Positions 52,967-61,716 of a DNA stretch of 64,000 nucleotides are shown here, in pieces. Source of the stretch: Prolixibacteraceae bacterium (GTDB taxonomy: Bacteria > Bacteroidota > Bacteroidia > Bacteroidales > Prolixibacteraceae); the NCBI GenBank assembly GCA_023228025.1, contig JALOCD010000003.1, positions 18,301 through 82,300 of the forward strand, given 5' to 3'. The notes beneath the pieces are model-generated. The model ran no database searches and was not told the origin of the DNA. It was given only the letters and a program-made list of their open reading frames with translations. A program made the position numbers and the translations under genes. How positions within the stretch are numbered: position 1 is the first letter of the stretch; each line of letters starts with the position of its first letter.

Positions 52967-53190
52967 ATTAGTTGATGTGCTGATTAGATGATATGCTGAT
53001 GTGATAATTAGTTGATGTGATAATTAGTTGATGTATGGATTGGACTCCGGATATTTCTGCACTCATTTAAAAGTTATGAATGATGAGTTATGAGTTAGGA
53101 CGCTGCAATCAAGATCGCAGCGTTCTAACTTTATCCTTTTGACTTTACTTGCCCAGAGCATGTCGAAAGGTCCTTTATCCTTTATCCTTG
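52967..53190 (-). repeat. Composite intergenic repeat, copy B (DUF1456 to MFS)
   Basis: On the minus strand, in order: GGATAAA x2 (53187-53174, holds the DUF1456 stop), a decayed CCTTCGACA..TCTGGG palindrome (53170-53152), GGATAAA, a GCTGC hairpin (53123-53100, one mismatch), CATAACT-type heptamers (53099-53072), TCCGGAGTCCA (about 53051-53041), then ATCAACTAATTATCACATC repeats to about 52967, 38 nt before the MFS start. Confidence 0.86.
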
Positions 53191-53462
53191 ACCTTCCTGA
53201 TAAAGATCTTCTTCTGAACATCCGATACTTTTTCCAAAGGCTTTTCCATCGGTCCTCTCAAATGAATAATCAGCCCATTCAGAAAATTACGCAGCAGCTG
53301 ATCGCCGCACTCCTTGTAATTGGGGTGATCCTCTTTACGAAAGATGGCACCAAGTTCGGTAGTAGTTACCTTAAAATCAACGAGTGCAAGTATTTTAACG
53401 ATGTCGTCATCTTTCAGCCGTAGGGCCACCCGCAATTTTTTCAAAATATCATTGTTCGTCAT
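53175..53462 (-). CDS. DUF1456 protein, single-repeat form
   Basis: 95 aa. NDILKKLRVALRLKDDDIVKIL and DHPNYKECGDQLLRNFLNGLI match the second repeat of YehS/DUF1456 proteins, which normally have two repeats in about 155 aa. This one has only one plus a basic tail. Function unknown. The last residues (KDKG) and the stop come from the GGATAAA repeat. Confidence 0.85.
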   Translation of the reverse strand: MTNNDILKKLRVALRLKDDDIVKILALVDFKVTTTELGAIFRKEDHPNYKECGDQLLRNFLNGLIIHLRGPMEKPLEKVSDVQKKIFIRKVKDKG

Positions 53463-53597
53463 AATTCAAAGATACAATTTTATATATGATCACTAAAATT
53501 GAAGTTGCAGCCTTTTTGAAAATGTTACAAAAGCGAAATCATTATCAAAATTTGCCTTACTCCTGATTTCCATCAGCACCTTTTCAATTGAATGAGC

Positions 53598-53605
53598 TAC
53601 TTTTG
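53598..53605 (+). promoter_or_regulatory. -7 box before the class V aminotransferase gene
   Basis: TACTTTTG (TAnnTTTG). It overlaps the upstream ATG at 53592, so translation more likely starts at 53637. No matching -33 box at the usual distance. Confidence 0.45.
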
Positions 53606-53636
53606 CAAAGCAAATTGTTCCTTGATTCGTTCAAAA

Positions 53637-55103
53637 ATGGAAACTTACTTCAGCAAATTCAGAGATAATATTATTGGTATAGATCAGGATTTCGCCTCTC
53701 CTTACGGGAAAATGAAAATTATTTACGGCGACTGGATAGCCAGTGGTAGATTGTATCGGCCAATAGAGGATCTCCTTACAAACAGATTTGGCCCATTCGT
53801 AGGAAATACCCATACCGAAACCAGTGAGACAGGAACGCTCATGACGAAAGCTTATCATTATTCGCAGCAAATTATAAAAACCCATGTGAATGCCGGGCCA
53901 AATGACGTTATTATTAATGCGGGATCCGGCATGACTACCGTGATAAACAAATTGCAGCGGATTCTTGGAATAAGATCTATGATGAAGTTTTTTGATCAAA
54001 ATTCGATCACAAGTGAAAAGCGGCCAGTCGTATTTATTACCCACATGGAACACCATTCCAACCATACATCCTGGTTGGAAACCATTGCAGATGTTGTTCA
54101 ATTAACGCCCGACAAGGATTTGCTTGCAGATCCCGGACAATTGCGAATAGAGCTCGAAAAACACAAAAACCGCAAAATGAAAATTGGCTCTTTCACCGCA
54201 TGTTCCAATGTAACCGGCATAGCCACCCCCTATCATGAAATGGCAGGCATTATGCATGAGTACGGAGGGCTTTGTTTTGTGGACTTTGCAGCATCTGCTC
54301 CTTATGTCAAAATAGACATGCATCCGAAGAATCCAATGGAAGCACTCGATGCAATTTTCTTTTCCCCTCACAAATTCTTGGGAGGCCCCGGAAGCTCTGG
54401 CATCATGGTATTCAATTCAGCAATTTACAATTCTACCGTACCTGATAATCCGGGAGGGGGAACTGTCGACTGGACCAATCCCTGGGGCGAATTCAAATAT
54501 GTCGATGACATCGAGGCCCGTGAAGATGGGGGAACTCCGGCATTTTTGCAAACAATTAAAGCCGCACTTTGCATCAAGCTCAAAGAGCAGATGGGAACTG
54601 AAAAGATGAAGATTCGGGAGGAAGAACTGGTCAAAATAGTTTTCGGGGAGATGCCAAAGATTCCACAATTACATATTCTGGCGAATAACATTCAGGATCG
54701 GCTTGGGATCATCTCCTTTTATCTTGAAAATGTCCATTTTAACCTGGTTGTTAAGCTATTAAACGATCGGTTCGGCATACAAGTAAGGGGTGGTTGCGCT
54801 TGTGCCGGAACCTACGGCCACTTCCTTCTGGATGTCTCTTATGCGCTATCCAAACAGATTACAGAACGAATTAATTTTGGAGACCTGTCCCAAAAACCGG
54901 GATGGATCAGGCTATCGCTCCATCCTACCATGACCAACGATGAACTATACTTCATTCTGGATGCTATTAAACAGGTACAACACAACCATGAAGCCTGGAG
55001 GAATGACTACATTTACAACAACAAAACCAACGAATTCAGACATAAATCGGAACCGGAGGACAAAACAGAAATTGTGAAACCCTGGTTTGAATTGAAACAA
55101 TAA
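53637..55103 (+). CDS. Class V aminotransferase / cysteine desulfurase-like PLP enzyme
   Basis: 488 aa from METYFSKF at 53637. PLP Lys in FFSPHKFLGGPGSSG; THMEHHSNHTSW and CFVDFAASAPY carry the His and Asp that hold PLP. The C-terminal RGGCACAGTYGH has a Cys-rich loop like cysteine desulfurases or selenocysteine lyases. Longer than SufS (about 410) and not next to iron-sulfur genes, so the reaction is open. Confidence 0.85.
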   Translation: METYFSKFRDNIIGIDQDFASPYGKMKIIYGDWIASGRLYRPIEDLLTNRFGPFVGNTHTETSETGTLMTKAYHYSQQIIKTHVNAGPNDVIINAGSGMTTVINKLQRILGIRSMMKFFDQNSITSEKRPVVFITHMEHHSNHTSWLETIADVVQLTPDKDLLADPGQLRIELEKHKNRKMKIGSFTACSNVTGIATPYHEMAGIMHEYGGLCFVDFAASAPYVKIDMHPKNPMEALDAIFFSPHKFLGGPGSSGIMVFNSAIYNSTVPDNPGGGTVDWTNPWGEFKYVDDIEAREDGGTPAFLQTIKAALCIKLKEQMGTEKMKIREEELVKIVFGEMPKIPQLHILANNIQDRLGIISFYLENVHFNLVVKLLNDRFGIQVRGGCACAGTYGHFLLDVSYALSKQITERINFGDLSQKPGWIRLSLHPTMTNDELYFILDAIKQVQHNHEAWRNDYIYNNKTNEFRHKSEPEDKTEIVKPWFELKQ

Positions 55104-55270
55104 CTACTAATTTTCGATTTGGGATTTTCGAATTCACCACAATAGACACATAGGTCATTATAGAGGCTATTATGTGATAAAGTGGTTGATATTAATTTGT
55201 CATTAACCTTATGAACACAAAGTGCCTCAAAATGGCTTTCAAGTTTGTGTTCAAATCTTGATGAGCCCGC

Positions 55271-55290
55271 AATCGAAAATCGAAAATTCT
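55271..55290 (+). repeat. ATCGAAA heptamer repeat upstream of the amidohydrolase
   Basis: AATCGAAAATCGAAAATTCT at 55271-55290. Reading through it from an upstream ATG (55222) would add a repeat-encoded N-terminus, so that start is rejected. The surrounding 55104-55305 has no gene. Confidence 0.8.
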
Positions 55291-55305
55291 CTAATTACTT
55301 ACCTT

Positions 55306-56646
55306 ATGACCAAACTATTAACTTTTGTATCAATCCTGTTAACAGCCAATCTGCTTCCGGCGCAGGGGCAGGTTCGTGAGCTTCCCCGGAAGGGATTTGA
55401 ACAACGAATCAATACCTATATCGACACGATGAAAATTGTGGATACACACGAACACTTGGTGAGCCAAAAAGGAATTGGACGTAGCGGGATGTGCGATTTC
55501 ATGCTGTTGTTGCACCAGTATTCGGACGATGACATCAAGTCGAGTGGCATGTCCAAACCAACTTTTGAGACCCTTTTGCATGATTCACTCACTATTTTAC
55601 AAAAATGGCAAATACTTAAGCCTTATTGGGAAAACTCATTCAATACCGGATACAACCGGGCAGCCCTGCTCGCTTCCGATCGCTTGTTCGGAATCAAAGA
55701 ATTGAATGAGACAACAGTCACGGAACTTTCTGCCAGAATCAAAAAAGCCTACCAGACCAACTGGTACAAGACTGTACTTAAAGACAAGTGCCGGATCGAA
55801 TTTCTAATCAATGATGATACAGACAGAAGTTTTGGTGATCCGACTGTAATGCGCTACACCACGAGGTTTGAGTATTTCCGGATCGATTCCAAAAGAAAGA
55901 TCGACCAATTGTCCAAACAGTATGGTGCTCCAATATTGACCCTGGATGACCTGGTGAAGTCGTTGAACAATGATTTTGATAAAGCGATGAAAGTTGGAAT
56001 TACTGTGATCAAGTCCCCTGCCGCCTATTACAGATCACTTTATTATGAAGATGCCTCAAAAGAAAAGGCAGAAGAGGTATTCAACCAGATTTTGAGAAAT
56101 ACGGAGAAGGAGATCCCATTCGATCAGATCAAACCACTCTCCGATTACATGATGCACCAAATGCTTGATCTGGCACGCAAATACCACAAACCGGTTCAAA
56201 TCCATACAGGGTTACAGGCAGGGGACGGTAATTACATCATGAATTCAAACCCTGCCCTGCTGGCAAATCTTTTTCTGAAGTACAGGGATGTACAATTTAT
56301 TCTTTTCCACGGTGGTTATCCCTATGGTGGTGAGTTGGCCAGTCTGGCGAAAAATTTCCGAAATGTTTACATCGACTTGTGCTGGGTATACATCATCTCT
56401 CCAACCTATAGCGAAAGATATTTGCACGAATGGCTGGAAACCGTTCCTGCAAATAAAATAATGGCCTTCGGCGGTGATTACGAGAATGTGGAGAATATTT
56501 ACGGCCATCTTTTGTTTGCCCGGCAAATCATCTCAAAAGTATTAATTGCCAAAGTGAAGGACGGATATTTCAGTGAGAAGGAGGCCATTCGGATTGCGCA
56601 AATGATTCTTCACGACAATGCCGTGAACCTGTTCCAACTGAAATAA
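55306..56646 (+). CDS. Exported amidohydrolase-family protein
   Basis: 446 aa from the ATG at 55306, which gives a clean signal peptide (MTKLLTFVSILLTANLLPAQ). Amidohydrolase-2-type barrel: DTHEHL near residue 50, QIHTGLQAGDGN, FHGGYPYGGE and FGGDYENVEN. Usual metal residues seem present. Periplasmic or secreted hydrolase or decarboxylase; substrate unknown. Confidence 0.85.
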   Translation: MTKLLTFVSILLTANLLPAQGQVRELPRKGFEQRINTYIDTMKIVDTHEHLVSQKGIGRSGMCDFMLLLHQYSDDDIKSSGMSKPTFETLLHDSLTILQKWQILKPYWENSFNTGYNRAALLASDRLFGIKELNETTVTELSARIKKAYQTNWYKTVLKDKCRIEFLINDDTDRSFGDPTVMRYTTRFEYFRIDSKRKIDQLSKQYGAPILTLDDLVKSLNNDFDKAMKVGITVIKSPAAYYRSLYYEDASKEKAEEVFNQILRNTEKEIPFDQIKPLSDYMMHQMLDLARKYHKPVQIHTGLQAGDGNYIMNSNPALLANLFLKYRDVQFILFHGGYPYGGELASLAKNFRNVYIDLCWVYIISPTYSERYLHEWLETVPANKIMAFGGDYENVENIYGHLLFARQIISKVLIAKVKDGYFSEKEAIRIAQMILHDNAVNLFQLK

Positions 56647-56649
56647 ATT

Positions 56650-56677
56650 AAAAACGCCCCATCTCTGAGGCGTTTTT
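56650..56677. terminator. Bidirectional terminator between amidohydrolase and pckG
   Basis: AAAAACGCC (56650-56658) paired with GGCGTTTTT (56669-56677) around a 10-nt loop. A-run and T-run on opposite sides serve both convergent genes. Confidence 0.92.
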
Positions 56678-56698
56678 AATTCTATATCAATCGAATGA

Positions 56699-58486
56699 TT
56701 AGTCCAATCTTGCTTCTAGTTGTTCAACCTGTAGTTTCAGTTCGTTTGGATACCTGTCGCCAAGCGAAGCCTGTTGCTCTTTGATAAGTTCAAGTTCCTC
56801 TTTCCACAAGGCTTTGTCAACTTTGACCAGTTCTGCGATATCATCTTTGGTGACATCCAATCCACTGATGTCGATACTGTCAACTGTTGGGACAAATCCG
56901 ATGGCAGTCTCAGTGGCAGCGGCTGTACCTTCACATCTTCCGAAAATCCATGCAAGAACGCGCATGTTATCGCCATAACCCGGCCACAACCATTTGCCAT
57001 CTTTGTCTTTGCGGAACCAGTTAACATTGAAGATCTTGGGCAGTGCCTCCGGTTTTGGGGCATTCTTTCCAATGGTTAACCAATGACCAAAATAATCGGC
57101 CATGTTGTAACCACAGAATGGAAGCATGGCGAATGGATCCCTGCGCACACCAGCTTTAAGGCCAATGGCTGCAGCCGTAACTTCAGAACCTACTACTGAA
57201 CCCATGAATGTTCCGTGTGCCCAACTCATGGCCTGGTATACAAGCGGAACGGTACTTGGACGGCGTCCGCCGAAAAGAATGGCCGAAATTGGAACTCCTT
57301 TCGGATCTTCCCAGGCCGGATCGATACAAGGACACTGGAATGCGGGAGCTGTAAAGCGCGCATTCGGATGCGCTGCCGGTTTGCCTGAAGCTTTATCATA
57401 AACTTCATTCGTCCAGGTGATAGTTCCGGCAGGACATTCAGATCCGATACCTTCCCACCAGATGTCGCCGTCTGGCGTTAATCCTGTGTTGGTGAATATC
57501 GTATTCGATGATGCCGATAGCATTGCGTTCGGATTGGTATCAATGGAAGTTCCGGGAGCAACACCAAAGAACCCTGCTTCCGGATTGATGGCATACAACT
57601 GTCCGTCCTTGCCAAATTTCATCCAGGCAATGTCGTCGCCCACAGTCTCCACTTTCCATCCAGGAATTGTTGGGATCAGCATGGCGAGGTTCGTTTTACC
57701 GCAGGCGCTTGGGAAGGCGGCAGCAATGTATTTTTTTACTCCTTTTGGATTGGTAATACCCATGATCAGCATGTGCTCAGCCATCCAACCCTCCTCTTTG
57801 GCCATGGCCGAGGCGATACGGAGTGCAAAACATTTTTTTCCCAGCAGGGCGTTACCGCCATATCCACTTCCGTAAGCGATGATCTCTTTGGTTTCGGGGA
57901 AATGGGTGATGTATTTTTGATCAATTGGCGCACATGGCCATTTGACATCTTTTTGTCCGGGTTGAAGTGGCGCGCCGTTGGAATGAACACAAGGGACGAA
58001 TTCGCCATCCCCAAGAACATCCAATACAGCCTTCCCCATTCGGGTCATAACTCTCATATTGACAACTACGTAGGGAGAGTCAGTAATCTCTACGCCAATG
58101 TGGGCGATATCTGAACCCAGAGGTCCCATGCTGAAAGGAATTACATACATGGTACGTCCTTTCATTGCCCCTTTGAAAAGGCCTTTTAGGGTGGCCTTCA
58201 TCTCGGCCGGAGCTGCCCAGTTGTTAGTTGGACCAGCATCTTCCTGCTTTTTCGAGCATATATAAGTTCTATTTTCGACACGTGCTACATCACTAGGGTC
58301 GGATTGGAAGTAATAGCTGTTGGGACGTTTTTTATCATCCAGCTTAACTGCCATTCCTGAGGCAACCATTTCGGCCATCAACCGATCATTCTCCTCCTGT
58401 GAACCATCACACCAATATACTTTTTCGGGCTGACACAGTTCAGCCCATTCGTTAACCCACCTAATTAATTTTTGATTGTTTGTCAT
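56699..58486 (-). CDS. pckG: Phosphoenolpyruvate carboxykinase (GTP)
   Basis: 595 aa. GTP-type signature FPSACGKTNLAM (258-269) with the reactive Cys262 in the P-loop; further VGDDIAWMKFGKDG and NWFRKD. Interconverts oxaloacetate + GTP and PEP + CO2 + GDP. Many Bacteroides use the ATP enzyme (pckA), so the GTP type is informative for placing the organism. Links the citrate/oxaloacetate node to the pyruvate kinase gene 3 kb away. Confidence 0.97.
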   Translation of the reverse strand: MTNNQKLIRWVNEWAELCQPEKVYWCDGSQEENDRLMAEMVASGMAVKLDDKKRPNSYYFQSDPSDVARVENRTYICSKKQEDAGPTNNWAAPAEMKATLKGLFKGAMKGRTMYVIPFSMGPLGSDIAHIGVEITDSPYVVVNMRVMTRMGKAVLDVLGDGEFVPCVHSNGAPLQPGQKDVKWPCAPIDQKYITHFPETKEIIAYGSGYGGNALLGKKCFALRIASAMAKEEGWMAEHMLIMGITNPKGVKKYIAAAFPSACGKTNLAMLIPTIPGWKVETVGDDIAWMKFGKDGQLYAINPEAGFFGVAPGTSIDTNPNAMLSASSNTIFTNTGLTPDGDIWWEGIGSECPAGTITWTNEVYDKASGKPAAHPNARFTAPAFQCPCIDPAWEDPKGVPISAILFGGRRPSTVPLVYQAMSWAHGTFMGSVVGSEVTAAAIGLKAGVRRDPFAMLPFCGYNMADYFGHWLTIGKNAPKPEALPKIFNVNWFRKDKDGKWLWPGYGDNMRVLAWIFGRCEGTAAATETAIGFVPTVDSIDISGLDVTKDDIAELVKVDKALWKEELELIKEQQASLGDRYPNELKLQVEQLEARLD

Positions 58487-58542
58487 GAATATGAATTTAA
58501 TAATGAATCCGATCTTTTTATCGCCTTAACAGTGTTGAAAAG

Positions 58543-59838
58543 TTATTTACTGGCTAAATAATCCTGGCAAGCAGCATGAATGTTCTCAATCAACTGATTG
58601 ATCTTCTCCTCGGGAACAGCCGAAAATGCTATTCGTATCAGATTCCCAAAAACAATAACGCCGGTACTGTATTTCTCAAGAAGAATTTTTCTAACCTCTT
58701 CAGCTTTAAGGCCGTCCCTCAATTCAATGCACATGAAATAGCCTGAATTGAATGGCAAAGCGGAAAAATAACGGTTGAATTTTGGATTGGCCAAAACTTC
58801 TTTGATTTTTTCATACCTAGAATGCAGGATATTGAATTTTTCCTCTTTGCTTTTATCATATGTATCAGAGGCATAAGCCCTTTGCAGCAAAGATTGGGAA
58901 AGGTGACTTATGTTTGATATGTTTCCACGAACCGCGCCTGCTGTTTTATTTTCCAGAGCCTCATAAATAGCGGGAGATCCGTTCTTTATACCATAGGTGA
59001 TGAATCCTACCCTGAATCCCCAAACATAATCCTCCTTTGTGGCTCCATCAAGTTTGACGGCCAAAACATTTTCGTGAAGTGTAGCGAGTTGGGTAAATAT
59101 CGATTCTGTGAAAACCCCCTTTTCATAGACCAAACCAAAATAGGCATCATCGATGAGAACAACTACCTTTTTCCCTTTATTTGCCTGGTTGGAAATCAAA
59201 TCAACGATACCGTCAATTTCGCTTGCAAGTGGTGTATAACCGGACGGATTGTTTGGGAAATTCAGAAGTAGGATGATCTTCCCTTTGGATTGGTCCATCA
59301 TTTTCCCAAGTCCCTGATGGTTGAACCCACCATCTTGAAACAATGGGAAAGTTTCAATCTTGCCCAAATAGTTATTCTCAAATATAAGCGAGTAGTTCTC
59401 CCAGTAAAGATCCGGAATTATGACTGTATCACCTTCGTCTACAAACAGATAGGAAGCAATGCTGATGCCATGGGTAATACCATTGGTAGCAATAGGCATG
59501 CTAATTGGGGTATCTCCAAGTAATGGGTTCTTCTTGTAAATAAAATTCTTCCAGCTACTTCTCAAATCCGGTTTTCCAAAGCTGGGAGCATAAGGAAATA
59601 CCAGAGAATCTGGTAAGTTAACCAGTTGACCAAGTTCAACGAGGTGCATCGGGTGCCCGTTGTCCTCAACCGCTTCCCCAATGGTCGCATTGATATCTTT
59701 GCCTTTTGCCTGGGCTGATTGTGCTAAAATTCCCAATTTGGGAAAGAAGATATTCTTCCCCCTTTCGGAGAGTAATTCATATACAGAGGGATTGCCCTTC
59801 TGAATTACATTGTTCAATGTGATGGCTTGCTGATCCAC
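58543..59838 (-). CDS. Class I/II PLP-dependent aminotransferase
   Basis: 431 aa. NFPNNPSGYTPL and VLIDDAYFGLVYE are fold-type I hallmarks; the PLP Lys is in KLDGATKEDYVWGFRVGF, and the C-terminal Arg region is GNLIRIAFSAVPEE. The substrate is not clear; Bacteroidota genomes hold a family of such enzymes often annotated only generally. A TAGATTTG -7 box lies at 59884-59877 on the minus strand. Confidence 0.88.
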   Translation of the reverse strand: MDQQAITLNNVIQKGNPSVYELLSERGKNIFFPKLGILAQSAQAKGKDINATIGEAVEDNGHPMHLVELGQLVNLPDSLVFPYAPSFGKPDLRSSWKNFIYKKNPLLGDTPISMPIATNGITHGISIASYLFVDEGDTVIIPDLYWENYSLIFENNYLGKIETFPLFQDGGFNHQGLGKMMDQSKGKIILLLNFPNNPSGYTPLASEIDGIVDLISNQANKGKKVVVLIDDAYFGLVYEKGVFTESIFTQLATLHENVLAVKLDGATKEDYVWGFRVGFITYGIKNGSPAIYEALENKTAGAVRGNISNISHLSQSLLQRAYASDTYDKSKEEKFNILHSRYEKIKEVLANPKFNRYFSALPFNSGYFMCIELRDGLKAEEVRKILLEKYSTGVIVFGNLIRIAFSAVPEEKINQLIENIHAACQDYLASK

Positions 59839-59967
59839 TTCGCTGATAATTAAATTATTTATAATGAACTTGATTGCAAATCTATTTAAAAAAGAACAAC
59901 GAATTTCCGAACATTAATCAACCTGATAAAACTTAACGATGAATTAATGTTTTTAGGGATATCATTC

Positions 59968-59998
59968 AAAAGGGCGTTGAAAAAATCAACGCCCTTTT
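59968..59998 (-). terminator. Terminator of xerD
   Basis: AAAAGGGCGTTGA (59968-59980) and TCAACGCCCTTTT (59986-59998) form a perfect 13-bp stem with a 5-nt loop. It lies 27 nt after the xerD stop on the minus strand. Confidence 0.9.
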
Positions 59999-60024
59999 GC
60001 TGGTTCGTATCTCAATTCTTATAC

Positions 60025-60924
60025 TTAAGCCCGGGGATGAAATTTATTGACAGTCTCCTTCAAAAATTCCTTATCGAGGTGTGTGTAAATCTCGGTTGTC
60101 AGTATCGATTCATGTCCCAGCATCTCCTGCACCGCACGAAGATCTGCACCACCTTTAACCAAAGCCGAAGCAAAAGAATGTCTGAAAGTATGAGGACTTA
60201 TACTTTTTTCAAGCTTAATCTTTTGGGCCAGATTTTTTATAATGGTGAAAATCATCACTCTGCTCAACTTCCTTCCTCTACGGTTCAGGAAAAGAATATT
60301 TTCACTTGACTTGTCAATTTTCAATTTCTTTCTGTACCCAACCATGTATTTCCTGATATCTTCAATGGCCCGCTTGCTGATTGGAACCAATCTTTCTTTC
60401 TCCCCTTTACCAGCAATCTTGACAAACTCCTGTTCAAAATGCAGATTGGAAAGTCGGAGGTTTACGAGCTCTGAAACCCTTAAGCCACAACTGTAAAGCG
60501 TTTCAAGAATGGCTTTGTTTCTTAATCCTTCTGGTTTTACCAAATCTACTGCGTCAATCAAACGGTTGATCTCTTCATCACTGAGTACATCCGGAAGTTT
60601 TCGGCCTATCTTGGGAGATTCAAGGAGCGTGGTAGGATCGTTTTCCACCACCTCCTCAATCAAAAGATACTTATAAAACGACTTGATGCCTGAGATTGTG
60701 CGCGCCTGCGTTCTGGGGCTAACCCCATTTTCGTTCATCCATTCGACAAATTTTCTTAGCTGAACCAATCTTATTGCCTCTGGGGATAGTCCAGGATAAT
60801 GTTCTTCAACGAAGGAAATAAGTTTATGAATGTCATTTACGTAAGCACTTACTGAATTTTGAGAGAGGGACTTTTCCAGTCTCAAAAAAGTCTCATACCC
60901 TTTTTTGCTATCTGTCCAGTTCAT
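60025..60924 (-). CDS. xerD: Site-specific tyrosine recombinase XerD
   Basis: 299 aa, full length. N-terminal SAM-like DNA-binding domain (1-105) and catalytic domain with R in YSCGLRVSEL, K in GKGEKERLVP, HTFRHSFAS, GHES and the nucleophile Tyr in TTEIYTHLD. Resolves chromosome dimers at dif with XerC. No integrase-specific features, so treated as housekeeping. XerC and XerD are not easily told apart by eye. Confidence 0.9.
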   Translation of the reverse strand: MNWTDSKKGYETFLRLEKSLSQNSVSAYVNDIHKLISFVEEHYPGLSPEAIRLVQLRKFVEWMNENGVSPRTQARTISGIKSFYKYLLIEEVVENDPTTLLESPKIGRKLPDVLSDEEINRLIDAVDLVKPEGLRNKAILETLYSCGLRVSELVNLRLSNLHFEQEFVKIAGKGEKERLVPISKRAIEDIRKYMVGYRKKLKIDKSSENILFLNRRGRKLSRVMIFTIIKNLAQKIKLEKSISPHTFRHSFASALVKGGADLRAVQEMLGHESILTTEIYTHLDKEFLKETVNKFHPRA

Positions 60925-61234
60925 AACTTGTTTTTTTTATCGAAACAAATGAAATGCAATTTTGTTTCATGTAATATAAATAAATATGTTATATAAGATT
61001 CAAAACTTATTTTTTTTTGACGACACTCATTTTTTTTTCCGATTTTAGTCGCGTTTTTCATCGGATATTTTATCATTCTGCTTGAATCAATACTTGTCCA
61101 AATGGTGTTGAAACAAGTCAGGAAACAAGACAATTATCGCTATCTATTTAAAATTCAATTAATTGAAAGATCTGATTAAAATACAAATAGTCAAATAAAA
61201 TTCAGAATATTCACCAAAACTAAATATTATACGC
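60925..61234. other. Gene-free AT-rich stretch between xerD and aroQ
   Basis: About 310 bp, very AT-rich with A- and T-runs. It must contain both divergent promoters, but no exact TAnnTTTG box was found on either strand. No leader peptide or hairpin like that of trpB2 is present before aroQ. Confidence 0.5.
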
Positions 61235-61663
61235 ATGAATATAACTATTGTTAATGGTCCAAATCTCAATTTATTGGGGAAAAGGGAAAAAGGCATATAC
61301 GGCGACAGTTCTTTTGAAGATTGGCTCGAAAAAATCAGACCTTACTATACGAAGATTAAACTTGATTACTTCCAGTCAAACGTGGAAGGGGAAATCGTAT
61401 CCTTCCTGCAAAAAATTGGCTTTTCTTCCGATGGAATTATCCTGAACGCAGGTGCTTACACCCATACCTCTGTTGCGATCAGGGATGCAATTGCCGCAGT
61501 GACAACACCGGTGGTTGAAGTCCACATCTCCAATATTCTTACGCGCGAAGCTTTTCGGCACGAATCGGTCATAGGCCCTGTTTGCCGTGGAAGCATCATG
61601 GGTTTTGGACTTGACTCTTACCGGCTGGGGATTGAAAGCTTCTTAACCCCTGACTTCAAATAG
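61235..61663 (+). CDS. aroQ: 3-dehydroquinate dehydratase, type II
   Basis: 142 aa. NGPNLNLLGKREKGIYG (with catalytic Arg/Tyr), QSNVEGEIV, LNAGAYTHTSVAIRDA and VEVHISNILTREAFRHES are all present. Third step of the shikimate pathway. 53 nt upstream of pyk; possibly co-transcribed. Confidence 0.97.
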   Translation: MNITIVNGPNLNLLGKREKGIYGDSSFEDWLEKIRPYYTKIKLDYFQSNVEGEIVSFLQKIGFSSDGIILNAGAYTHTSVAIRDAIAAVTTPVVEVHISNILTREAFRHESVIGPVCRGSIMGFGLDSYRLGIESFLTPDFK

Positions 61664-61716
61664 AACCAAATTTTTCATTGGAAATTTCAATCTAACATCC
61701 TTTTAAACGAAAATAC

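Noticed and set aside
53592..53636. Upstream ATG for the class V aminotransferase
   Set aside because: It precedes and overlaps the TACTTTTG promoter box; ATG 53637 gives the usual N-terminus.
55222..55305. Upstream ATG for the amidohydrolase
   Set aside because: The added residues are encoded by the ATCGAAA repeat and would bury the signal peptide.
60025..60924. Mobile-element integrase
   Set aside because: Length, motifs and lack of att repeats or cargo fit chromosomal XerD.
61140..61234. Search for a second amino-acid leader peptide before aroQ
   Set aside because: No ATG frame with aromatic codons and no terminator hairpin is present.
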